Shown here piece by piece: positions 1 to 6,555 of a stretch of 7,502 nt of DNA. How positions within the stretch are numbered: position 1 is the stretch's first letter; every line of letters starts with the position of its first letter. A program made the translations under genes and the position numbers. Source of the stretch: an uncultured Clostridia bacterium (GTDB taxonomy: Bacteria; Bacillota; Clostridia; Christensenellales; Borkfalkiaceae); the NCBI GenBank assembly GCA_934254755.1, contig CAKQMM010000048.1:1-7502 (forward strand). The letters run 5' to 3'. Under the pieces are notes generated by a model, which saw only the letters and a program-made list of their open reading frames with translations, was not told the origin of the DNA and ran no database searches.

Positions 1-629
1 AAGTACATTATGCACCCTAAGCCCACTATTAAAACGGGTATAATTACGGCGTAGGTTTTCGCCATAGAACTCATCTGTTCCGCGCCGACCGTTTTGAACG
101 CCGACAGCGAGAATATAAGCGACACGATAAGCATCATCGGCGCGCGCACGCCCATGCGTATAATCATCATAAAAGCGTTCTGCACGTTCGTAACGTCGGT
201 CGTAAGCCTCGTAACCAAACTTGACGAGGAAAACTTATCTATGTTTTTAAACGAAAAGGTCTGAACGCTATAGTATAAGTTTCTTCTTAAATTGCCGGCA
301 AACCTTGCCGAAGCCCTTGCCGCAAATACGCCCGAAAGCGTGCCGAAAGTAAAAGACGCGAACCCGCACAAAGCGAGGAATAACCCGACTATACAAAGGT
401 ATTTAATGCTCGGCGAGGTGGTGCTTACGGTAACTATATCTTTCCCTAATAAGCTAAGCGTCCATTCGGGGGCGGTTTTTAAGTTGACCGCGCCTAAATA
501 GTCGAGTATGCAGGTTGACATAAGCATAGGGATAATAAGCTCGAAAATAACTTCGCCGACCATAAAAAGCGGAGTTAAAATCGTTTCCTTTTTACAACCC
601 TTTATTGATTTAGCAAGTCTTTTAATCAT
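1..629 (-). CDS. ABC exporter (multidrug/lipid type), N-terminal part, cut by window edge
   Basis: This gene encodes the N-terminal 209 residues of a half-size ABC exporter of the LmrA/MdlB type, an inner-membrane pump normally made of a six-helix membrane domain fused to an ATPase. My translation is open from the ATG at 629 to the window edge without a stop, so only the membrane domain is visible and the ATPase lies outside. TM1 covers about residues 18-45 and TM2 about 76-103. The stretch FSSSSLVTRLTTDVTNVQ (133-150) is the typical cytoplasmic coupling region of exporter membrane domains. The loop between TM1 and TM2 (about 46-75) looks longer than usual. The start overlaps the last 8 bp of marR (ATGATTAA), which implies translational coupling; upstream there is only a weak AAGG. 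Such MarR-plus-exporter pairs usually handle drugs or toxic compounds and often include a second half-transporter. The substrate is unknown. Confidence 0.88.
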   Translation of the reverse strand, partial: MIKRLAKSIKGCKKETILTPLFMVGEVIFELIIPMLMSTCILDYLGAVNLKTAPEWTLSLLGKDIVTVSTTSPSIKYLCIVGLFLALCGFASFTFGTLSGVFAARASARFAGNLRRNLYYSVQTFSFKNIDKFSSSSLVTRLTTDVTNVQNAFMMIIRMGVRAPMMLIVSLIFSLSAFKTVGAEQMSSMAKTYAVIIPVLIVGLGCIMY

Positions 630-1059
630 TTTTTTCCAACCTTGATTGTAGTTTGTTTATTATGCTCAAAAATTCTTCCCGCTCGCTTGTCGTTAAAACA
701 GAAGCGAGTTCGTCTTCTATTTTTTTTGCGCGCAAAGTAAAATCTTCGTGTATCTTAACAGCCTTTTCGGTTAAAACTATCCGTTTAAGCCGCTTGTCGC
801 CCTCCTCGCCGACGCGCGTCAAAAACCCTTCCGCTTCAAGCCGTTTAAGCATTGCGGTTGCGGTGGGTCTGCGAATTTTAAACTCCTTTTCGATATCTTT
901 CTGATACACGCTTCTATCCGACTCTGCAACAAAGCCTATTATAAACCCGCCCGTGCCCATCTTATCGGCGTTAGTTTCGGAACAAGATTTCATAAGCCTG
1001 CGCTTTATAAGATTAGACAGTTTTTTTACTTCAACGCCTATTTTTTTGTCGTTTTCCAT
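622..1059 (-). CDS. MarR-family winged-helix transcriptional regulator
   Basis: This encodes a 145-residue protein, the usual MarR length. MarR proteins are dimeric repressors that release DNA when they bind small molecules or are oxidised. The first HTH helix lies around residues 51-60. The recognition helix is about 63-78 (RRPTATAMLKRLEAEG). The wing is about 79-97, with the typical GD-KR-LKRIVLTEKA pattern. The helical ends (5-25 and 101-143) would form the dimer interface. One cysteine, C26, sits in the N-terminal helix region; a redox role like that of OhrR is possible but unsupported. The ATG at 1059 is preceded by CAGGAG with good spacing. The gene is first in an operon with an ABC exporter, and a palindrome covers the promoter start point, so it most likely represses itself and the exporter. 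The family call is firm; the inducer is unknown. Confidence 0.93.
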   Translation of the reverse strand: MENDKKIGVEVKKLSNLIKRRLMKSCSETNADKMGTGGFIIGFVAESDRSVYQKDIEKEFKIRRPTATAMLKRLEAEGFLTRVGEEGDKRLKRIVLTEKAVKIHEDFTLRAKKIEDELASVLTTSEREEFLSIINKLQSRLEKND

Positions 1060-1072
1060 AAAAATGCTCCTG

Positions 1073-1104
1073 TAGCCGAGCGGAAATCAAACCCCGCCCG
1101 GCTA
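1073..1104 (-). promoter_or_regulatory. Leader hairpin just upstream of the marR ribosome binding site
   Basis: On the minus strand the arms TAGCCGGGCGG (1104-1094) and CCGCTCGGCTA (1083-1073) pair over 11 bp with one G-U, closing a 10-nt loop. The hairpin starts 9 nt after a free AAGGAGG (1114-1120) and ends 2-3 nt before the marR AGGAG. No T-tract follows directly, so it is not a standard terminator. It could affect access to the marR ribosome binding site or mRNA stability. The structure is seen; the role is inferred. Confidence 0.6.
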
Positions 1105-1124
1105 AATAAAACGCCTCCTTAAAT

Positions 1125-1140
1125 TGTTAGCGTACTAACA
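1125..1140. promoter_or_regulatory. Probable MarR operator (6-4-6 inverted repeat)
   Basis: TGTTAG-CGTA-CTAACA is a perfect 6-bp inverted repeat around a 4-bp centre. It touches the -10 element of the marR promoter and covers the expected transcription start near 1133. Size and position fit a MarR dimer site that blocks initiation. Binding by the neighbouring MarR protein is inferred from context. Confidence 0.7.
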
Positions 1141-1168
1141 TTTTAGCAATGTGTTTTTTAACTGTCAA
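1140..1168 (-). promoter_or_regulatory. Promoter of the marR-exporter operon (SigA type, extended -10)
   Basis: On the minus strand, TTGACA (1168-1163) is followed after 17 bp by TAAAAT (1145-1140), preceded by the TGC extended -10 motif. The expected start is near 1133, which gives a leader of about 74 nt before the marR ATG. It lies just downstream of the liv terminator, so the two operons are transcribed separately. Confidence 0.85.
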
Positions 1169-1182
1169 ATATTTTTGAACCG

Positions 1183-1216
1183 AAAAAAATAAAAACTCCG
1201 CGTTTCACGAAGTTTT
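1183..1216 (-). terminator. Intrinsic terminator of the liv operon
   Basis: On the minus strand AAAACTTCG (1216-1208) and CGGAGTTTT (1200-1192) form a 9-bp stem with one G-U and a 7-nt loop. A T-rich run interrupted by one A follows (to 1183). It lies about 60 bp after the livF stop and before the marR promoter. Confidence 0.85.
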
Positions 1217-1277
1217 CATTTGTGTTTTAAGTTGTTTGCAGTAAGTCCGCTTCATATTTGCGGCAACCCGCCATGCG

Positions 1278-1997
1278 CTATACTTTTTTACCGAGATAAA
1301 GTTCTTTAACGCTTTCGTTCGCGGCTATTTCCGCGCCCGTGCCTTCCATTTGAACTTCGCCCGTTTCCAAAACGTAAGCGTAGTCGGCTACCGATAACGC
1401 CATGTTGGCGTTTTGCTCTATCAAAAGCACGGTTATGCCTTCTTTATTGACGGTTTTTATAATTTCAAAAATATCTTTTATTATAATGGGCGCTAAACCT
1501 AAAGACGGTTCGTCCATCATAATAAGCTTAGGCTTGCTCATAAGCGCGCGCGCGACGGCAAGCATTTGCTGTTCGCCGCCCGAAAGGGTGCCCGCGGATT
1601 GCCAAGCGCGCTCTTTTAATATGGGGAAGAGGTCGTAGCAATGCTCTAAGTCGAAAGTTATATCGTCTTTTCTTAAATACGCGCCTATTTTAAGGTTTTC
1701 AAGCACGGTTAAGTTGGGGAATATTCTGCGCCCTTCGGGTACCAACGTAATGCCCGACTTAACTATATCGCTCGTGTGTTTGCCGACCATGTTTTCGCCG
1801 TTATACAAAATTTCGGCTCCCGATTGCGGCTTAACGATGCCCGAAATAGTCCTTAAAATGGTCGATTTACCCGCGCCGTTCGCACCGATAAGGGTTACGA
1901 TTTTTCCGCGTTCAACGCTTAAATTGACGTTTCTTACAGCCTTAATGCCGCCGTAAGCGACCGATAAATTTTTAATTTCAAGTATATTATCCGACAT
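1278..1997 (-). CDS. livF: Branched-chain amino acid ABC importer, ATPase subunit LivF
   Basis: This is the second of the two cytoplasmic ATPases driving the liv importer, 239 residues, the family's usual size. Visible motifs are Walker A GANGAGKS (38-45), the LivF-typical VPEGRRIFPNLTVLENL (86-102) around the Q-loop region, the ABC signature LSGGEQQ (138-144), and Walker B LIMMDE (158-163). LLIEQN (191-196) puts Q where most ABC ATPases have the switch histidine, as is usual in LivF. I chose the ATG at 1997 because GGAGG sits 8 nt upstream; an in-frame TTG at 2012 would add five residues and overlap that ribosome binding site. The start lies 11 bp inside the end of livG, so the pair is translationally coupled. 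It is the last gene of the operon, before the terminator at 1183-1216. Confidence 0.95.
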   Translation of the reverse strand: MSDNILEIKNLSVAYGGIKAVRNVNLSVERGKIVTLIGANGAGKSTILRTISGIVKPQSGAEILYNGENMVGKHTSDIVKSGITLVPEGRRIFPNLTVLENLKIGAYLRKDDITFDLEHCYDLFPILKERAWQSAGTLSGGEQQMLAVARALMSKPKLIMMDEPSLGLAPIIIKDIFEIIKTVNKEGITVLLIEQNANMALSVADYAYVLETGEVQMEGTGAEIAANESVKELYLGKKV

Positions 1998-2832
1998 CTT
2001 CAGTCCCTCCAAGGTATGCTTTTATAACGCCCTCGTCGTTCTGAATCTCGTCGGGCGTGCCGACCGCCAACATTCTGCCGAAGTTAAGCACGTAAATTCT
2101 GTCGGATATATCCATAATGAGGTTCATGTGGTGTTCTATTAAAAGTATGCTTATATCGAACGTTTTACGAATGAATTTGATGAACTCGGTAAGTTCCTGC
2201 GTTTCCTGCGGGTTCATGCCCGCCGCGGGTTCGTCAAGGAGCAAAAGCTTTGGCTTCGTAGCAAGCGCGCGGGCGATTTCCAACCTTCTTTGCTTGCCGT
2301 ACGGAAGGGAAGTTGCAAGTTCGTTCTTTTCCGCCGATAACCCGACTAAACTCAATAGTTCGAGCGCGTCCTTTTTCATCGCCGCTTCTTCTTTATAATT
2401 TATTTTGAAAATCGCGGTGAAAAGGTTAGATTTGCGGCGAAGGTGCATAGCCGTCAGAACGTTTTCAAACACCGTCATCGACTTAAAAAGCCTGATGTTC
2501 TGGAAAGTGCGCGCAATGCCCTTTTTAGTTATTTTATCGGGAGAATATACTACTTTATGTTCGGGGAAGTCTTTATTGTCGCCGTTGAACATTCGCTTCA
2601 TTTTGCCGTGCGGATAGTTGGACGCGATAACTTCGCCGTTAAATTCGATAACGCCCGCAGTCGGCTCGTAAACGCCCGTTATCGCGTTGAAAGCCGTCGT
2701 TTTGCCCGCGCCGTTGGGGCCTATTATCGCGACGATTTCGCCTTCGTTTACGTCAAGCGAAAAGTTGTTTACTGCGACGACGCCGCCGAATTGCATGGTT
2801 AAGTTTTTAACCTTCAAAACGCTGTTACTCAT
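1987..2832 (-). CDS. livG: Branched-chain amino acid ABC importer, ATPase subunit LivG
   Basis: This is the LivG-type ATPase, 281 residues against about 255 in E. coli. Walker A is GPNGAGKT (38-45). The Q-loop falls in GIARTFQNIRLF (105-116), which is diagnostic of LivG. The signature LPYGKQRRLEIA (176-187) is the LivG variant of LSGGQ. Walker B with its catalytic glutamate is LLLLDEPAAGMNP (196-208), and the switch histidine is H234 in LLIEHHM. The additional length is an insertion of about 25 residues around positions 70-100, lysine-rich and polar, between the beta-strand region and the Q-loop. The ATG overlaps the livM stop by 8 bp (ATGAGTAA), and a G-rich ribosome binding site lies inside the livM end. 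It pairs with LivF under the LivH-LivM channel. Confidence 0.95.
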   Translation of the reverse strand: MSNSVLKVKNLTMQFGGVVAVNNFSLDVNEGEIVAIIGPNGAGKTTAFNAITGVYEPTAGVIEFNGEVIASNYPHGKMKRMFNGDNKDFPEHKVVYSPDKITKKGIARTFQNIRLFKSMTVFENVLTAMHLRRKSNLFTAIFKINYKEEAAMKKDALELLSLVGLSAEKNELATSLPYGKQRRLEIARALATKPKLLLLDEPAAGMNPQETQELTEFIKFIRKTFDISILLIEHHMNLIMDISDRIYVLNFGRMLAVGTPDEIQNDEGVIKAYLGGTEDVG

Positions 2833-4156
2833 TTGCGCCGTCCCCCCTTTTATTCTTTTTGAACAAGTTTTTTATAAAATTAACCGCTATAAGCGCGTAT
2901 TTTTTAACGTTCGTGCCGATAAATATTCCGAAACGTTTGATATTTTTCGGCAAGTTTTTAAAGAAGTTTACAAACCCCTTTCCGAACGCCGTAAGATGCG
3001 CTTTAATGTTCGCAAAATAGGTTAAAATGCCGTTCCAACTGAACTCTCGGTTACCCATAATGCCCTTACGGAAGAATAAAACTATCGCAAGTATGATAAT
3101 TGCGAACACAAGCATTTTAAAGCCCGTGCCGAATAAGGGGAGTTTAACCGAACCGATAAACACTTCGTGATTGCAGAACTCAAGCCACCATTCTCTTAAA
3201 GAATAGACCAAAAATCCGCCTATAACCGATCCCGTTACGCTGCCCATTCCGCCTACGACCACTATTAAAAGTATAAAATAAGTCAAGTCTAAGCCGAACG
3301 ACGCGGCAGACGTGTTTATCGAACCGCCTTGCGCCATTGCGAATATCGCGCCGCCGATTCCCGCGAAAAAGCCGGAAATGGTGAAAGATATTCTTTTCGT
3401 TCTCGCAAGATTTATGCCCATTGCTTCGGCGGCGATATCGTCGTCACGCACGGCGCGGAAACTTCTGCCATACGCCGAGTTTAAAACGAGAACCATAAGC
3501 GCGATACAAACCGAGCAGATTAAAACGCATAACGTAACCGACCCGCTCTCTGCGTTCGGGGCAATTTTATAAAGCATATCGCTGAAAGTCGGTATGCCCG
3601 TCAAAGGGTTGCTGCCGTTGGTCGCTTTCGGTAAAAAGTTGATGACCGCACGGACTATTTCGATAAAGCCTATCGTTGCGATGGCAAGATAGTCGCTTTT
3701 AAAGCGCAGCACGACAAGACCGATAAGGTACGCAACGAGAGCGCACACCGCCCCCGCTATAAGGTAAGCGACAGGGATGGGAACGTAAGCGTTGCGAACA
3801 AAAGAATAAACGCCGTTTAAGTAAACTACGTCTTTAATTTCGGGGGGAATGGTGAATATAGCGAAAACGTACGCGCCGAGCAGCATAAAACCCGCCTGCC
3901 CGAGCGAAAATATGCCGGTAAAGCCGTTCGTCATATTCATAGAAAGAGCTATGACCGCGTAAATCGCGCCGAATTCAAGCGCGATAACAAAGTTATCGAA
4001 CGCGCCTAAATTTTTCTCGCTTAAAAACACCACGAGAATAAATATTGCGTAAAGCGCGATTGAAAATATCGTTTTGCCGAGTTTTGACACCTCAACTTTT
4101 CTCGCGCCGTTTTCTTTTTCGACTTTAATTAAAGGAGCAAATTTAACTTTTTCCAT
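2825..4156 (-). CDS. livM: Branched-chain amino acid ABC importer, permease LivM
   Basis: This is the larger of the two channel subunits, 443 residues. A charged N-terminus (1-27) is followed by about ten hydrophobic segments. Family landmarks are FGAIYAVIALSMNMTNGFTGIFSLGQAGFM around 62-91 (quoted here only as a landmark region: FGAIYAVIAL then GFTGIFSLGQAGF), DYLAIATIGFIEIVRA (155-170), and the ATPase-coupling segment GRSFRAVRDDDIAAEAMGIN (230-249). VGGMGSVTGSVIGG (301-314) is also typical. The family normally ends soon after FRKGIMG (362-368). Here a further roughly 75-residue basic, aromatic-rich tail extends to the end. The ATG is 1 bp from the livH stop, with AGGAG about 10 nt upstream. 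It works with LivH as the membrane heterodimer. Confidence 0.95.
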   Translation of the reverse strand: MEKVKFAPLIKVEKENGARKVEVSKLGKTIFSIALYAIFILVVFLSEKNLGAFDNFVIALEFGAIYAVIALSMNMTNGFTGIFSLGQAGFMLLGAYVFAIFTIPPEIKDVVYLNGVYSFVRNAYVPIPVAYLIAGAVCALVAYLIGLVVLRFKSDYLAIATIGFIEIVRAVINFLPKATNGSNPLTGIPTFSDMLYKIAPNAESGSVTLCVLICSVCIALMVLVLNSAYGRSFRAVRDDDIAAEAMGINLARTKRISFTISGFFAGIGGAIFAMAQGGSINTSAASFGLDLTYFILLIVVVGGMGSVTGSVIGGFLVYSLREWWLEFCNHEVFIGSVKLPLFGTGFKMLVFAIIILAIVLFFRKGIMGNREFSWNGILTYFANIKAHLTAFGKGFVNFFKNLPKNIKRFGIFIGTNVKKYALIAVNFIKNLFKKNKRGDGANE

Positions 4157-4157
4157 A

Positions 4158-5060
4158 CTAAACTTTCTCCTGTAATTTTTCGCCGAAAAGCCCGGTAGGC
4201 TTAACGATGAGTATAACTATTAAAAGGATAAACGTAAAGGCGTCCGAAAACAGCGAAATCTGCGGTACCCATTGTGTAAAAAAGGACGTGAACATAACTT
4301 CAAAGAACGCTATTACGAAGCCGCCGACGACCGCACCGGGGATAGAACCTATCCCGCCGAAAACCGCCGCAACGAAGCATTTCAAGCCTATAGAGCCGCC
4401 CGTCGTCGGGAAAACCTGCGGGTGGTCGGCAAAGTATAAAATCGCGCCGATAGCCGCGAGCGCCGAACCGATTGCAAACGTCGCCGAAACGACTTTGTTT
4501 ACCTTAACGCCCATAAGCGAAGCCGCTTCAAAGTCTTTGCTCGACGCGCGCATCGCAATGCCGAACTTGGTCTTTTTAATAAGCGCAAGCAACAATGCGA
4601 CGAGTAAAACCGTAACGATGGGTCTTACAATAACCGCAACCGGACGCACTTTTCCGAAAATCGTAATCTGTTTGGTCAAAAACGGTATATCGGGGAAAGG
4701 CTTCGGAATAGCCGTCCAAATATAGTTTGCAAGGTACACAAGGAAGTAAGAAACGGCTATTGCCGAGACCATTGCAGACATTCTCGGTTCGTTTCTTAAA
4801 GGTTTGTAGGCGATTTTTTCGATTATTATGCCGAGAACCGCCGTAAAAAGTATGGTGGCGGGAATGGCAACGTATATACCGAAAGAAGCCGCCGCGCTTA
4901 TCATAAACATGCCTGCCATCATAAACATATCGGCGTGAGCAAAGTTGATAAGGCGCAAAATTCCGTAGACCATAGTATACCCTATCGCTATAATTGCGTA
5001 TACGCCGCCTATAGACAGGGTGTTTAAAATATAGTCTATGTTAAAAGCAAGTAAATTCAT
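4158..5060 (-). CDS. livH: Branched-chain amino acid ABC importer, permease LivH
   Basis: This is the first channel subunit, 300 residues from the chosen start, close to the usual LivH length. Landmarks are SIGGVYAIIAIGYTMVYGIL (16-35, the typical LivH beginning), INFAHADMFMMAGM (38-51), the ATPase-coupling segment FGIAMRASSKDFEAASLMGV (166-185), and VFGGIGSIPGAVVGG (233-247). The end, KPTGLFGEK (287-295), is family-typical. I chose the ATG at 5060, which has AAGGA a short 4 nt upstream and begins where homologues begin. An in-frame ATG at 5120 would add 20 residues encoded entirely by the hairpin at 5076-5112, which is implausible. livH follows livK after a 92-bp gap and is tightly coupled to livM downstream. 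Confidence 0.94.
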   Translation of the reverse strand: MNLLAFNIDYILNTLSIGGVYAIIAIGYTMVYGILRLINFAHADMFMMAGMFMISAAASFGIYVAIPATILFTAVLGIIIEKIAYKPLRNEPRMSAMVSAIAVSYFLVYLANYIWTAIPKPFPDIPFLTKQITIFGKVRPVAVIVRPIVTVLLVALLLALIKKTKFGIAMRASSKDFEAASLMGVKVNKVVSATFAIGSALAAIGAILYFADHPQVFPTTGGSIGLKCFVAAVFGGIGSIPGAVVGGFVIAFFEVMFTSFFTQWVPQISLFSDAFTFILLIVILIVKPTGLFGEKLQEKV

Positions 5061-5075
5061 ATTATCCTTAAAACC

Positions 5076-5112
5076 GCAAAATATTCTGCAACCCTGTTGC
5101 AGAATATTTTGC
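5076..5112 (-). promoter_or_regulatory. Perfect 17-bp hairpin in the livK-livH gap
   Basis: Arms at 5076-5092 and 5096-5112 are exact reverse complements around a 3-nt loop. No long T-tract follows (GGTTTT on the minus strand), so at most it is a leaky terminator. In binding-protein operons a structure here commonly stabilises the upstream binding-protein mRNA or reduces read-through, so that LivK outnumbers the membrane parts. That role is inferred; the structure is directly visible. It ends about 15 nt before the livH start. Confidence 0.8.
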
Positions 5113-5152
5113 AAAATCATTATAGTTTAGACCTAATACTACCGAAATTTAA

Positions 5153-6352
5153 TTACGCCAAAACTTCAAGTTTGTTGTTGACGACTTTCTTTTTGGAAAG
5201 TTTTTGTTTAGCGATATCAAGCGGAAGGTCGCCGGTTTCGTTGAACTTAACGCCGCCCGTTAAAATGGTGTCTTTAAATTCAAAGCCTTCGGCTGCCATA
5301 GCGGCTCTTACGTCCGCTCCGTTTTTGCTACCCGCTTTTTCGATAGCGGCAACGGCGGTCATATAAGCGTCGTATCCGCAAGCGGTTACTGCAGCAACGT
5401 CGGTATCGTTACCGTTAATTTCGGTATAGTTGTTAGATTTAACCCATGCAAGGTAGTTATCCGCAAACGTTTTTGCTTTTTCGTTTCCTGCAACGTCGAG
5501 AAGGAAAGTCGAGCAAACGTAGCCTTCCGCGCCGCCGTTATTTACGCCGTTCAGAATGGAAACGTCATCCCACGTGTCGCCCGCCATAAAGGTGCCGGTA
5601 TAGCCGTTGTTTTTAGCCTGCGCAAGCAAAGCGGTTGCAACTACTACGGAAGAAGGCGCGAAAATAGCGTCGTATTCACCCGATTTAGCGGTAGAAATAT
5701 AAGAACTGAAATCGGTGGTGGTCGATTGATAAACTTGTTGAGTAAAGCTTACGTCTTCGTTATTAGCGTTTTTACCGGTAAAGTTTTGCTCAAAATTAAG
5801 AACCAAACCTTGCGAGTAGCTGTCGCCGTTCTGAACGAGAGTCAAAACTTTTTTGAAGCCCGCGCTCTTAGCGTAATCTGCCATATACGCGCCCTGTTGG
5901 TCGTCGGTGAAGCAAATGCGGAAGTAATAGTCGTTGGTGTTGGTAACGCCCGGGTTGGTGCAAGAGCAGCCGATTGCGGGTATTTTAGCCTGTTTGAAGG
6001 TTGCGCCCGCTTTCATGGAAACGGACGAGCCGTAAGAACCTAAAACGACCGAAACCTTTTCCTGAACCAAACGGGTTGCGGCGGAAATAGCCTGGTTATC
6101 GTCGCTTTGGTTATCCGATTCAACGAGTTCTATTTTATATTCCTTACCGTCGATGGTAACGGTGTTTTTAACGCTGTTAGCGTATCTGATGCCGAGCACT
6201 TCTTTCATCGCGCCTGCGCCGTTTGCGCCTGTCTGCGCTTCAAAAACGCCGATTTTAATGACGTTATCGTCTTTCTTACCGCAAGCGGTAAACATGCCGC
6301 ACGCCGCAACGGACAAAGCAACCGTAAGCATAATTGCAAATAATTTTTTCAT
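5153..6352 (-). CDS. livK: Branched-chain amino acid ABC importer, substrate-binding lipoprotein LivK
   Basis: This 399-residue solute-binding protein of the LivJ/LivK (Peripla_BP_6) type captures the amino acid outside the membrane and delivers it to LivH-LivM. A signal peptide with KK at 2-3 and a hydrophobic core (4-17) leads to two possible lipidated cysteines: C18 (VAAC) and C24 (FTACGKK). The mature protein opens with VIKIGVFEAQTGANGAGA (31-48), the classic first strand of the fold. ESDNQSDDNQAISAATRLV (78-96) and VVLGSYGSSVSMKAG (102-116) follow. IPAIGCSCTNPGVT (124-137) and FRICFTDDQQGAYMADY (144-160) are also family-typical. The ATG at 6352 has GAAGAGG 5 nt upstream. It is first in the operon, behind a structured leader. 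Leucine, isoleucine and valine are the likely ligands, but other hydrophobic amino acids or amides cannot be excluded. Confidence 0.94.
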   Translation of the reverse strand: MKKLFAIMLTVALSVAACGMFTACGKKDDNVIKIGVFEAQTGANGAGAMKEVLGIRYANSVKNTVTIDGKEYKIELVESDNQSDDNQAISAATRLVQEKVSVVLGSYGSSVSMKAGATFKQAKIPAIGCSCTNPGVTNTNDYYFRICFTDDQQGAYMADYAKSAGFKKVLTLVQNGDSYSQGLVLNFEQNFTGKNANNEDVSFTQQVYQSTTTDFSSYISTAKSGEYDAIFAPSSVVVATALLAQAKNNGYTGTFMAGDTWDDVSILNGVNNGGAEGYVCSTFLLDVAGNEKAKTFADNYLAWVKSNNYTEINGNDTDVAAVTACGYDAYMTAVAAIEKAGSKNGADVRAAMAAEGFEFKDTILTGGVKFNETGDLPLDIAKQKLSKKKVVNNKLEVLA

Positions 6353-6357
6353 AAATA

Positions 6358-6480
6358 CCTCTTCGCGGAACCGATAAAGTTTTTATTGTTGCGCCGCGCT
6401 TAAAAGCGCGGCGGCACTCGTTTGAAAAGAAAACGAGAACCTTTAGTTCCGCATGTTTTTGTCGATTTTGCTACGCAAAA
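6358..6480 (-). promoter_or_regulatory. Structured 5' leader of the liv operon (candidate cis-regulatory RNA)
   Basis: The transcribed leader can fold into several stems, all read on the minus strand. There is a small hairpin TTTTGC-3-GCAAAA (6480-6466). A long-range stem pairs GCGGAAC (6452-6446) with GTTCCGC (6371-6365). Inside it lie a 7-bp hairpin with a 7-nt loop (6437-6417), a 10-bp GC-rich hairpin (6413-6392), and a weak 5-bp hairpin (6386-6374). The long-range stem ends exactly where the livK ribosome binding site GAAGAGG (6364-6358) begins. No T-tract follows the GC-rich stem, so control of translation or stability is likelier than termination. I do not recognise a known riboswitch class or a T-box. 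The pairings are seen; regulation is inferred. Confidence 0.5.
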
Positions 6481-6496
6481 CCTTTATTTTTTTAGC

Positions 6497-6525
6497 ATTA
6501 TACAAATTTATCGCCGTTTTGTCAA
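6497..6525 (-). promoter_or_regulatory. Consensus SigA-type promoter of the liv operon
   Basis: On the minus strand TTGACA (6525-6520) and TATAAT (6502-6497) match both consensus hexamers exactly with 17-bp spacing. Transcription should start near 6490, leaving a leader of about 138 nt before livK. A full-consensus promoter implies strong intrinsic activity, so control would come from a repressor or from the leader RNA. Confidence 0.93.
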
Positions 6526-6555
6526 AAAAATCTTACGCGCGCGCGCAAACTTATA

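Noticed and set aside
292..501. 69-codon plus-strand open frame
   Set aside because: Antisense to the ABC exporter, whose coupling-region motif supports the minus-strand reading.
1998..2012. TTG start for livF
   Set aside because: It overlaps the GGAGG that serves the ATG at 1997, where LivF homologues begin.
2443..2802. 119-codon plus-strand open frame
   Set aside because: It lies wholly antisense to livG, whose ABC motifs are intact, and its translation resembles no family.
5061..5120. Upstream in-frame ATG for livH
   Set aside because: The additional 20 residues would be encoded by the perfect hairpin; the ATG at 5060 matches the usual LivH beginning and has AAGGA.
6353..6490. T-box or leucine-type attenuator in the liv leader
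   Set aside because: I find no T-box consensus, no antiterminator/terminator pair with a T-tract, and no run of branched-chain codons; the only short frame reads Met-Arg-Asn-stop.
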